Assembly: GCA_023213395.1 (NCBI GenBank)
Contig: CM041465.1
Span: forward strand, 223,145,741 to 223,209,740
Direction: 5' to 3'
Length of the DNA: 64,000 nt
Source: Cycas panzhihuaensis
Taxonomy: Eukaryota; Cycadophyta
Numbering within the stretch: position 1 is the first letter of the stretch; each line of letters opens with the position of its first letter. The notes below the pieces were generated by a model. That model was not told where the DNA came from, did not search any database, and saw only the letters and a program-made list of their open reading frames with translations. Shown here piece after piece: positions 33,741-43,794 of the stretch. The position numbers were made by a program, and so were the translations under genes.

Positions 33741-35139
33741 GCTTGTAGTAGTACATGCTTTTACATAAGGTAGAATGGGGTGTGATAGCAGTCTGTACAG
33801 GTCGTTGCATTCAACCCCCTTTGAAATTACATTCCCATTGTTTTTCATGTCATAAATATAACAGAAACCTTTTTCATCAAAAAGAGTACACAACCCTTTT
33901 TTTTTCAATTGAGAGACAGAGAGAAGGTTCATTTTTAGATCTGGCACAAAGAGGACATCACCTATTTTTTCGACCTTGTCTTTGATCTTGACTGCAATTG
34001 TTCCAACTCCTTTGATTTTGATAGAGTATTTGTCTCCAAGTTCCACTGATTTGTTTGCAGTGTAAGGCCATAAATCTTCGAACCATTCCTCTCGACTGGT
34101 CATGTGACGTGAAACTCCAGAATCGATGTACCAGACTTCTTTATCTTGCAAATTTGCTATTAGAGCAACAACAAAGGCTATTGCTTCTTCTTCATCTTGG
34201 TCATCATCGTCAGTCTGTTCTTTGTTGTAATTTCCCATTGGCTTCTTCCCTCTTTGAGTATCTACTTTCTTACATTGAAATGAATACTGCTCAGATTGGC
34301 CACAATGATAACATTTATCAAAAGCTTTACAAGAGCTGGCAAAATGACCTGTCTTACCGCAATTGTAACATATCCTGGAGATGATGCTTTGACCTCTTGC
34401 CCTTGAATCCTGCCATCGTCCTCGTGATGTGCTACTTGAGTCTTGCATCGTCCTCGTGATGTTCCATAGTTCTCAGGAGTTCTTCCTCTTCCCCTGCTTC
34501 GACCTCTAGATCCCAAGTTTAACCTGGATGTGAAGGTGTCTTCGAGATCTCCAACGTCTTCATATCTTTTATTTCTTTGTTCTTGTTGCAAGAGTAGTCC
34601 TGTTAGAGTATCCAAAGACATAGTTGCCAATTGATTGGAATTGGTAATGGTATTGATTGTGACATCAAATGATCTGGGTAACTTACTGATGACGAGTTCT
34701 ACCAATTCTCGTTCAGTAAGAGATTCCAGCACTAGTAAGATTGTTTCTTAGAGAGATTATTTTGTGTAGAAACTCAGTGATAGTCTCAGTCTCCTTCATT
34801 TGGAGATTGAAAAATTCACCCTTTAGGGCAGTTATTTTGGCTCTATTTTTTTGACCGTACATATTCTCCAGATATTGCTAGATACTAGCAGTGGAATACA
34901 AATTTTCAATATAAATGAGGAGTGGGTCAGAAATTGATAATTTTAAAATAATGACCCCAGCACTATCTCTTGCTTCCCAATTTGCTTGAGTAGTCCCTGC
35001 ATCTTTAGGTTTTGGTTCATTTCCAGTGGCAATTTGCATTTTTGGCTCTAAGTAGAGTGTCTATTTTAATCCTCCAGATATTGTAGTTGCTGTCAGTGAG
35101 TTTGTCATTATCAGACAAAGCAAGGACTGAAGAAGCCAT
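33741..35139 (-). pseudogene. Element C gag and protease
   Basis: ATG at 35139 (MASSVLALSDNDKLTDSN), then NYNIWRIKIDTLLRAKNA and scrambled frames. 34732-34262 has LVELVISKLPRSFDVTINTIT and LTGLLLQQEQRNKRYED, an Arg/Gly stretch, and the other frame carries knuckles CYNCGKTGHFASSC (intact) and CYHCGQSEQYSFQC (His replaced by Gln). Protease follows with WYIDSGVSRHMTSREEWF and DVLFVPDLKMNLLSVSQL. Several stops and shifts separate the parts. Clear relative of B and H. Confidence 0.85.
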
Positions 35140-35832
35140 AATGCAACTTAGGACTAAATTCCCGAAACCCTAGACCATACTTTTGTACAGATTTTCGTAC
35201 GGTACAGAGAGTGTACGGACAGGTACAAATGATACCTCAAAAGAAAGCTAAGGCGGAGGCAAGTCTAGATTTGTGGTCAGTTTCCAGATTAGACCTCAGA
35301 ACAGAGAGAAAAAAGACCTTGAAAGGTACAGCCGGCGGCTAGGATTTAGAGGAAAATCACTCAAAAAATGGCTAAAACAGCCACAATCCAGACAAAATTG
35401 CTCTGAAGAGAGGCACAGTGCAGTAACAAACAACTTCTGAAGAAGATTTGATAAAAAACTGTGAAAAATGAGAGAGAAATCACTTGGAAAGGGTAAACTC
35501 GAGCAGACCTGAAAATGGGCAAAATGACCTTGAAAATGTCTACAAATGAACTCGATCCGAAAGAGAAATATGCTCAGGACGTCCAGAACTACAAACCGGC
35601 CAAGTTTGGTCTTGATCTGAGAACTTGAAAATTTTTGACCATACGATTGTACGGATCTGTACAGGGCCTGGAGTGGCTTCAGACAAATTCTCTGCAACCT
35701 TCATTTGCTCTCGCCTTGACTTTGAATCTTTGTCTAGACACCTCCTTATGTGCTTCTTCGAGATTTCCTTTAAACTGGCATACAGATGCCAAGGTTTGTC
35801 TAATGTAATAGAATGGCCTGCTCTGATACCAA
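35140..35832 (-). other. Element C leader and primer site
   Basis: Plus-strand CTCTGATACCA at 35821-35831 is the Met-tRNA primer site next to the LTR. The leader carries GTAC words (CGTACGGTACAGAGAGTGT near 35195; CCATACGATTGTACGG near 35639) like those in B and H. No gene seen. Confidence 0.75.
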
Positions 35833-36024
35833 GTTGGATGGTAACATCAGAGATGGATGGAATATACCTTTGTTATTGATTCACAATGTATATATACAAT
35901 GAGAGCAACAACTACCTAATAACTATCTAATTTGCGGATGACATGTGTCCACCATATAATTACATTAGGGTGGACTTATGTCCTAACATAATTATGTCCT
36001 AAGATAAAACATTATATTCTAACA
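35833..36024 (-). repeat. Element C 5' LTR
   Basis: 192 bp, GTTGGATGG to CTAACA on plus. It contains an extra copy of TATGTCCTAA compared with the left LTR, which accounts for the length difference. Confidence 0.9.
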
Positions 36025-36030
36025 CCTGCC

Positions 36031-37050
36031 AACAAATCTGTGGTCAGCTACAAATGGGTCTACAAAATTAAGGAAGGAACCAACGGCAAAATAAAGAAAC
36101 ACAAAGCGTGCCTTGTTGCAAAAGGATATACTCAAACAGTTGGAGTAGATTTTGAAGAACAACTTAAAAGAGAATTACAAATGACAGATTTGAGCCTCCC
36201 AAGCTATTACCTAGGATTAGAAGTAGATCAACAACAAGATTATGTTGCTCTATCTCAGAGCAAATACATTAGAGATTTATTAACCAAATTTCATATGGAG
36301 AATTGCAATCCCTGTGCCACACCCATAGAAATAAATTGTAACTTGATAGTAGACGAAATGGAACAAACAACAGATACCACCTTGTATAGACAAATGATTG
36401 GAAGTCTAATTTATCTGACAGCCACCAGGCCTGACATATCACATTCGGTAGGATTAGTGTCCAGATACATGCAAGAACCTAAAATGAGACACTGGAAGGC
36501 TGCAAGGAGAATACTAAGATATCTAAAGGGGACAACATATTTGAAATTGGTGTATCCTAAGAAAGGATCAGTGAACCTATCAGGTTTATATGACTCTGAC
36601 TGGGTATGAGACAAGGAGCAAAGGAAATCAACAAGTGGATATTGTTTTTTTCTAGGATCTGCAACAATTTCCTAGTTTGGGAAAAAATAGGTTATTGTTG
36701 CGCTCTTGTCAACTGAAGCAGAATACAAGGCAATTGTGACAGCAACGTGCGAAGCTATCTGGTTGAGACAACTTCTGGGCGACTTGGAACAACGACAAAA
36801 TCAGGCAACGACTCTGAAATGTGACAATCAGAGTGCCATCAAATTAACCAAAAATCCAGTTCTTCATGCAAGAACTAAACACATAGAAGTACATCATCAT
36901 TTCATAAGGGAAAAAGTTCACAATAAGGAGATCGATTTGGAATACTATCCATTGATAGAACAAGTTGTAGATCTGCTGACAAAATCTCTTGGAAAGGAGA
37001 GATTTCAAAACCTAAGGAACATATTAGGTCTACTAGAGATAAAACATTAA
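36031..37050 (+). pseudogene. Element B RT end and RNase H, RT core deleted
   Basis: Resumes NKSVVSYKWVYKIKEGTN, then AKGYTQTVGVDFEE joins directly to QLKRELQMTDLSLPSYYLG. In C and H about 140-150 codons lie between these blocks, including LNGDL, YGLKQAPRAW and YVDD. The deletion keeps the frame. RNase H: YLTATRPDISHSVGLVSRYM, LSGLYDSDWV, a TGA, STSGYCFFLG, LSTEAEYKAIV, CDNQSAIKLTKNPVLHARTKHIEVHHHFI and LLTKSLGKERFQNLRNILG. The purine run AAGAGAGGG (37049-37057) follows. Confidence 0.88.
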
Positions 37051-37057
37051 GAGAGGG

Positions 37058-37273
37058 TGTTAAAGTGTAATGTTTTATCTAGGTGCATAAAGGGGGTAAT
37101 GTTGAAGTACCCTCAAATGTAACTTATACTTAAGATGTTGACACTTGGCAGTGGGAGGAAGATCGGTTACAACCTAGATTGTAACGGTTATCTTGTATGA
37201 TGTATATTTAAGGAGACTTGATCTCCCATGTAATACAAGGTTCTTTCATTCATCTCAACAAGTTTTGCTATCA
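37058..37273 (+). repeat. Element B 3' LTR
   Basis: 216 bp, TGTTAAAGTG to TTTGCTATCA, followed by TSD CACAA. Confidence 0.95.
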
Positions 37274-37278
37274 CACAA

Positions 37279-37912
37279 TTAAAGTTATTGTGAAGGATAT
37301 TGGGATAAAATTGATGATCTAATTTTTTTCAAAAGAGGTTCCTTTTACTATTATCTGTCATTTGCCCTATCTTCTTTCTTGATAGGTAGAATATGGAACC
37401 TTTATAGAGGATAGGTTATGAGCCTTTGAGAAGGCTCCATTTCCTACCCATTTTGTACTTGCTTTTGTTCCTTTTTTGATGTAATATGTCTTGTATTGGT
37501 TTGAAATGCCTCAAATCTAATGCAATTGTGGAACAATGGTTGGGTACAATGCAGTAGCCCCTTTTGGACCATTTTAGTGTGATTTGTTACATTCTAGAGT
37601 CAAATTATGAGTCATTGGAGTCACTTTGGAAATACCTACCTGGCAGTGAAGGTAGCCCTTATGTTCGCTTGTCAGCAAAGGTAATAGCTACATTCACACT
37701 GAGGTGGAGATAAAGTCTGCTTTTATTTTAGCCAAAGTGTTAAAGTCCACCATCACTTAAATGAAATGGTTAGGTATTAGTTATTAGTTGGTTGATGTTC
37801 CAAACTATTTGGCAGTTGGCCAACGCTTGTATATGTATGACTTTTTCATATGAATGAAGAACAAAGAAGGATTTATTTGCCTCCAAGGGTTAACTTGTGG
37901 CTGGGTCAAGAA
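37279..37912. other. Non-coding stretch between B and F, no gene seen
   Basis: It continues 19222-20174 across element B and is cut by F at AAGAA. No coding match. It may belong to the 5' LTR of gypsy L together with 57215-57550 (inference). Confidence 0.45.
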
Positions 37913-38416
37913 TGAAGGAAGAGGCTTTGAAGCCACTTTCCACCCAAGATCTACAAACAAAGAGGACAATAATGCAAAGGAAATTGAGAAGGTGGAATTC
38001 ATATAACCTCCAAAATCAATATCTCAATGACATTCATTCATACATGCATTATTCATTACATAAGGTGCTGCCTCATATATACAAAATGGACAGATACAAA
38101 AGAGGCAAGAGACTACGTGAAGAGTTGATCATGCAAGGTGACTAGTAGCACCTTGTACAATCAACGTTACATATATGTTATATATTACAATGTAGTGTGG
38201 GTATTTAGAACCCCACGAGCATTAGGCTTACAACTATAAGTCATGGCTAACCACTAACATTAACATAACTAAAATACATTTACAATACACTTTATCACAT
38301 TGAGTTGATAAAGTGACTAATATGACTTACTAACATAACTTTGTATCTACAAATATACTATACATTTACAAATATCAAATGTTGAATTAATGAATATATC
38401 ATTAATTCTTCTGTCA
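37913..38416 (-). repeat. Element F 3' LTR
   Basis: 504 bp, TGAAGGAAGAGG to CTTCTGTCA on plus, followed by CCCTCCCTTAATG (purine run on minus). Same length as 56706-57209 but with many substitutions. Confidence 0.93.
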
Positions 38417-38608
38417 CCCTCCCTTAATGATGAGTTCATTAATTTTGATACCAATGCTATGCCAAAACTATTCTAATTTGTCACGATTAAGTGCTTTGGT
38501 GGAGATATTTGTAGTTTGTTCATTGGTCAACTTATAAACCACATCAATCTCACCATCCTGAACATGTTCCTTGATGAGGTGATGGGGAACCTAGATATGC
38601 TTTATTTT
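38417..38608 (-). pseudogene. Element F RNase H C-terminus
   Basis: Minus text: KHI, a stop, VPHHLIKEHVQDGEIDVVYK, LTNEQTTNISTKALNRDKLE, the end of copia pol. It joins, after removing element H and one TSD copy, to NPIFHAR at 43795. Confidence 0.85.
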
Positions 38609-38798
38609 TGTTAGAATATAATGTTTTATTTAGGATTAGTTAAGGGTTATGTAAAAACCCCTCTTTATGTAATATAAACAAGTGTCTGCCACATGGGAGT
38701 CAAATAGATGGTGATTACAACTTCTGAACTGTATATATAGAGATCCTCTTTGATAATAAAGCACTGATTATTTTCCAATCTATGTTTGAATTCTAACA
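38609..38798 (+). repeat. Element H 5' LTR
   Basis: 190 bp, TGTTAGAATA to TTCTAACA, perfect 6-base inverted ends. TATATATAGAG promoter-like box near 38732. Primer site follows. Confidence 0.93.
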
Positions 38799-39487
38799 TG
38801 GTATCAGAGCAAGTCGGCCTGCTTGACTCAGAGAGGGTCTCCGTTGAAAGAGGACAAGCTTCTGTGTTAGACATCAATCGTTAAGCATCAGTAAAGAAAA
38901 TATTTGATAGAAGAAGAAGTTTCTGAATGAAACAGAAGACAAATAAAGCTAGTGTATGGACGGGTATGGAACTGTATGGTCGTGCGGGCGCGAAAAATTG
39001 AAAGTGCTTAGAATTCTTTGAAATTTGACTAGCAAGTAGATCTTGACGTTGCAAACGTTTTTCTCAACAAGATCGGAGGCATCTGAAGTAGTTTTCGAGC
39101 TCGTTTTGCCAAAAACACAGTGGCACAGGTTTGGAGGGTTGATCAAAGATTTCAACCAAAACAAGACTTCATTCTGGTAAAGCCTATCAAGTTTTATTCG
39201 TCTCTTTAATATGCTTCTATTGATACCAGATTCAAAGGGTTTGATTGAGAACTCTTCAAGTTTTAAGCAGATTTCTTCAAAACTCTAACCGTTAGTTTTA
39301 TGCTTTTGGGCCATTTTCTAGTTAAATCAGAAGCCAACTTGAAAAAATAATTACATATTCAGACTTGCCCTGAAGTGATCTACACTTTGGGGTATTTTTT
39401 AGTCAATTTCGTACACCTGCATTTTTGTACAGAAATCCATGTAGCCGTATGGTCAGGGCCTACATCATACTGTCCATTAGTCCAAAC
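38799..39487 (+). other. Element H primer site and leader
   Basis: TGGTATCAGAGC at 38799-38810, then a 680-base leader without a gene, similar in layout to the leaders of B and C. Confidence 0.8.
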
Positions 39488-40870
39488 ATGGCTGCATCCA
39501 TTATGGCTCATACTAAGCAAGATAAATTAACAAAAACTAACTATAATGTTTGGAAAATTGAGATTGAAACATTGCTTAGAGCCAAAAATGCCTGGTGAAT
39601 AGCAATTGGAAAGGAATCAAAAGCTGAAGTTGTTGGTGTTGCCCAGACAAATTGGGAAGAAAGGTACAACATAGGTGTGATAACCTTGAAACTCTTAGTT
39701 TCTGACCCTCTCCTTGTCTATGTTAAGAAACTGAACTCCTCATCTGCAATCTAGAAAATGTTTGCAAATATATACAACCAAAAAAATAGGGCCAGAATTA
39801 TAGCCCTGGAAGAAGAGTTGTTTAAATTGTACATGAAGGAGATAGAAATAGTCTCAGAATTTATTCGTAGAGTCATTTCAGTCAAAAATGATTTACTAAG
39901 TGCAAGAGCAGATATTCCAGAATAGGAGATTGTTGAAATAGTTGTAAGTAAATTGATAAATGCATTCAATGTCATAGTCAATACCATAAACGACAGTGAT
40001 CAAATTGAAACGATGTCTTTCGATACTCTAACAGGGTTACTTCTAAGACAGGAGCAAAGGAACAAGTGTTATGAAGACATAATAGAAATTGAGGATGTGT
40101 TTGTAACCAAACTCAATATAGGACCTAAAGGAAGAGGACAAGGTCGAGGACATGCTTGAACCCCTAATAGCAGCAGTCAGTCCTGTGGAAGATGGCAAGA
40201 GAACAAAGGATGAGGCCACTTAAATCCTGCTCGTAATGCTAGAGTCTACTTCAATTGTGGCAAGCCTAGTCACTTCTTAAGTAATTGCAGGGCTTTTGAT
40301 GTCTGCTACCATTGTGGACAACCCAGACATTATCCCTGCCATTGCCAGCAAAGAAAAGTTGAGATCCAGAGAGGGAAAAGACTTGTGGGGAATTACAACA
40401 AAGAGCAGGCTGATGAAGATGAAGAAGAGACAACATTTATCGCTGCACTCATATCCAGTCTCAAGGATGAAGAGGTATGGTACATCGAATTTGAAGGTTC
40501 AAGGCATATGACGGGGTGAGAGGATTGGTTCGAATTACTAAAACTCTACACCCCAAATAAATCCGTTGAATTAGGGGACACGTATTCTTTGAATATCAAT
40601 GCCGTAGGTACCATAGCTGTTAAAGTGAAAGGTGCAGTGCAGAAAATTGGAAATGTATTTTTTGTACCTGGTCTGAAAAAGAATCTTCTATCTATCTGTC
40701 AGCTTGGAAAGAAAAAGTTGAGGACGATATTTGATGAAGAAGGACATTGTTATATTCTAGACATGAAGAAAAATGGTGATGTAATTGCAAAAGGGATAGA
40801 AATTAATGATCTATATAGACTACTTTATAATCCTATAGTTGCTAATAAGCATGTAAAGGCATACACTACA
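39488..40870 (+). pseudogene. Element H gag and protease
   Basis: ATG 39488 (MAASIMAHTKQDKLTK), NYNVWKIEIETLLRAKNAW, TGA, NWEERYNIGVITLKLLV, FANIYNQKNRARIIALEEEL, LTGLLLRQEQRNKCYED and a Gly/Arg stretch. Knuckles: FNCGKPSHFLSNC preceded by Tyr (first position lost) and CYHCGQPRHYPCHC. The protease site reads WYIEFEGSRHMTG in place of DSGAS, so the catalytic Asp is gone. Then VFFVPGLKKNLLSICQL. Stops occur at 39597, 39724 and 39922 among others, several at Trp or Gln codons. Confidence 0.86.
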
Positions 40871-41760
40871 ACCAATATTGATAATAATAAATTGTGGCAT
40901 TTGAAGTATGGGCACATCTCCATAGATAGACTAGCTCAATTGCAAAAATCACAAATGGTTGATGGTGTTCTAAATATTGCATTTCATCATTTTATTTGTA
41001 AAAGTTGTTAACTTGGAAAACAACATTGTCAACCTTTTAAGAAAAATGAATGGCAAGCTCAAAATAAGTTGGAATTGATACATACTGACCTATGTGGGCC
41101 TCTTACTCCTTGCTCAATTAATGGCACTAGATATTTTTTAACATTCATTGATGACTTTTCTAAGAAAATTTGGATTAAGTTTCTCTATAGTAAATTTGAA
41201 GTTTTCGAAAAGTTCAAAGAATTCAAGGTAGAAGTTGAATTAGAATTTGAATAAAGAATAAAATGCATCAGGTCAAATGGTGGAGGAGAATATATTTCGA
41301 AAGATTTTTTTAATTTTTGCAAGGCACATGGAATACGTAGACAATTCACAACTCCTTACACGCCTTAGTACAATGGAGTTGCTGAATGCAAGAACAGAAC
41401 AATTATAGAGATGGCTTGGAGCATGATTGAAGACAAACAGATCTCAAAAATCTATTAGGTCAAATTGGTTAGGACAACTACTTATCTTATAAACTGAAGT
41501 CCAACAAAAGCCTTGGAGCAAATTACTCCGGAAGAAGTATGGATTGGAATCAAACCAAATGTAAGTAATCTGAGAATCTTTGGATGTCAAGCGTTTGTTC
41601 ATATACCAGACAAAAAGAGGCCCAAACGTAACTCCAAAAGAATAGAATGCATAATGATAGGCTACAATACGAATTCAAAGGCCTATAAATGCATAGATCC
41701 TAAAACAAATAAGATCTATATAAGCAGAGATGTTGTCTTTAACGAAGAAGTTATCATAAA
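40871..41760 (+). pseudogene. Element H integrase
   Basis: LWHLKYGHISIDRL and ICKSC (HHCC), IHTDLCGPL (first Asp), FIDDFSKKIWIKF, IRSNGGGEYISKD (second Asp is Asn, as in B), TP then TAG for Gln, YNGVAECKNRTI (Glu kept). Then SPTKALEQITPEEVWIG, FGCQAFVHIPDKKRPK and SRDVVFNEE. Stops break it at about 41008, 41251, 41366 and 41456. Confidence 0.86.
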
Positions 41761-43588
41761 GGACACTTCGATTCATCAAATAATCGAAAAAACTCCCAAA
41801 AGGGTATCTCAAGAAGAACCCCTTACAGAAGAAATCTCTGGGCTTACTTTAGAAGATACAGAACCTGATGATTTAGAGAGGGCATCACAAACATATAAAA
41901 GTTCAACTATTGAAGAGGAGGAACTATCTTCAAAAGGCTTAGTCATTGAAGCAGAGAAGAAAAAAGAAAAAAGGGTACCAAAATGGTACTTCAAAATAGT
42001 TGAAGAAGGCAAAGGGGATGTGTTCACTCACAAGACGAGAAGCCAAAAGCATCAAGCTTTGTTCAACAACGTAGAACCACAATCCTTTGAGGAAGCAAAA
42101 GTACATGAGGAATGGCAAGCTACAATGGACGCTGAAATGGAGTCAATCTCCAAGAATCAGACTTGGGAGCTGGTTAATCTACCTATTGGCAATCCCGTAG
42201 TCAATTACAAGTGGGTGTACAAGATAAGGGAGAACGCTAATGGCAAGATAGAGAAATACAAGGCCAGGCTAGTAGCTAAGGGCTACACACATACAACTGG
42301 AATAGACTACGAAGAAACTTTCTCACCAGTAGCAAAATTGGACACTGTGAGAATAGTTATTGCTTTAGCAGCTCAACACAACTAGAAAATCTACCAGTTG
42401 GATGTGAAGAGTGCCTTTCTGAATGGTGATCTTGAAGAAAAAGTCTACACGAAACAACCAAAAGGGTATGTTCAAATTGGTTAAGAAAATCTTGTATGCA
42501 AATTGAAAAAGGCACCATATGGCTTTAGCCCCAAGAGCCTGGTATGCCAAACTAGACAAATACCTCACTTAGAATGGATTACTCAGGTGCAACTCTGACT
42601 CTTGTTTGTATGCAAAAAGGAAATAACGATGAATCACAATACTTGTAGTTTATGTGGATGACATGATTCTCACAGGAAGTGATATAGAGTTAATAGCCAA
42701 TATCAAAGCTCTATTGGAAAAGGCCTTTGAGATGACAGATTTAAGACTTCTAAATTATTATCTAGGAATTGAAGTCAATCAAAAGAAAGACTTAATCTCA
42801 TTATCTCAAAGCAAATACATAAAAAATTTGTTGATGAAATTCAAGATGGAGAACAACAACAGTTGTGCAACACCCATGGAAACCAACTGTGATCTGACTC
42901 CAGATGAAAGGGAACTTGCAGTTGATGACACATTATACAGACAGTTAATTGGTAGCTTGATATATCTCACTACAACTAGACCTGATATCTCATATTCAGT
43001 AAGTCTAATCTCTAGATATATGCAAGAACTGAAGATGAGACACTCGCAAGCTGATAAAAGGATACTCAAACATCTGAAAGGAACCACTAATCTAAAACTC
43101 ACATATCCAAGAATGAAGTCAAGCAAACTAATTGGATATTGTGATTCAGACTGGGCAAGAGACAAAGAGAAGAGAAGATCAACAAGTGGTTATTACTTCT
43201 TCCTTGGATCAACAATTATCTTCTGAAGCAGCAAACGACAATCTATAGTTGCACTCTCATCCATTGAAGCAGAATATAAGGCAATAGTTAGTGTCTCATG
43301 TGAAGCAGTTTGGCTGAGACAACTTCTGTCTCTAGATCAACAGCAAGAAGGATTGACGACTTTGTTTTGTGATAATCAGAGTACCATCAAACTAACCAAG
43401 AATCCAATTCTCCATGCTCAAACAAAGCACATTGAAGTGCATCACCACTTCATACGAGAAAAAAGTGCAAAACAAGGAAATTGACTTGACATACTACCTA
43501 ACAAATGAACAAGTTGCAGACATCTTGACAAAGCCACTTAGTAAGGACAAATTTCAAGTCCTTAAAATAGGATTGAATAGATAAAACA
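41761..43588 (+). pseudogene. Element H reverse transcriptase and RNase H
   Basis: The linker and RT start are open to 42385: KRVPKWYFKIVEEGKGDVF, SFEEAKVHEEWQATMDAEMES, NYKWVYKIRENANGK, IDYEETFSPVAKLDTVRIV. TAG at a Trp codon (42384) and TAA at Gln (42482) follow. Then VVYVDDMILTGSD, LRLLNYYLGIEVNQ, YLTTTRPDISYSVSLISRYM, GYCDSDWARDKEKRRSTSGYY and ALSSIEAEYKAIVS, CDNQSTIKLTKNPILHAQTKHIEVHHHFIRE. YVDD is intact but the frame is not. Purine run AAGAGGGGG (43591-43599) follows. Confidence 0.88.
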
Positions 43589-43599
43589 TTAAGAGGGGG

Positions 43600-43789
43600 T
43601 ATTAGAATATAATGTTTTATCTAGGATTAGTTAAGGGTCATGTAAAAACCCCTCTTTATGTAACATAAATGAGTGTTTGCCACATGCCAGTCAGATACAT
43701 GGTGGTTATAATTTCTCAAATGTATATATAGAGAACCTCTCTGATAATAAATCACTAATTATTCTCTAATCTGTGTTTGAATTCTGATA
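43600..43789 (+). repeat. Element H 3' LTR
   Basis: 190 bp. It starts TATTAG where the 5' copy has TGTTAG, and ends CTGATA where the 5' copy has CTAACA. Confidence 0.9.
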
Positions 43790-43794
43790 GTTCT

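Larger units (their letters stand above)
23767..36024 (-). mobile_element. Element C: Ty1/copia in element B, split by element D
   Basis: Minus-strand copia with LTRs of 176 bp (left, 3') and 192 bp (right, 5'). B sequence CCTGCC occurs at both outer edges (23761-23766 and 36025-36030), a 5-6 bp target duplication. Primer site CTCTGATACCA is at 35821-35831 and the purine run (AAGAGAGGG on minus) abuts the left LTR. C belongs to the same family group as B and H by gag and integrase text. Removing D (TSD TTTTC) rejoins GEN|MKRLPKWYLK. Confidence 0.92.
20175..37273 (+). mobile_element. Element B: Ty1/copia, split by element C
   Basis: Both 216-bp LTRs, the primer site and the duplication CACAA (20170-20174 and 37274-37278) are present. 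I count six LTR differences by eye. Gag, protease and integrase lie before element C, and the RT tail and RNase H after it. Taking out C (23767-36024 plus one flank copy) rejoins the RT text at ELPA|NKSVVSYKWVYK. B also lacks the RT core, so without C it would be about 4.8 kb and non-autonomous. Confidence 0.95.
38609..43789 (+). mobile_element. Element H: complete Ty1/copia inside element F
   Basis: 5.2 kb, LTRs 190 bp each. Right flank GTTCT (43790-43794) faces left flank ATTTT (38604-38608), equal except for one G-to-A and one C-to-T change. Removing H with one flank copy restores the RNase H frame HARTKHI of F. Family relative of B and C. Many in-frame stops. Confidence 0.93.

Noticed and set aside
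33755-33985. Plus-strand frame opposite C gag-protease
   Set aside because: It is the complement of recognisable protease text of C and matches no known protein.
37897-38145. 82-codon frame repeated at 56705-56938
   Set aside because: The similarity of the two copies comes from the F LTR pair; the frame is on the strand opposite to F and is not maintained at its ends.
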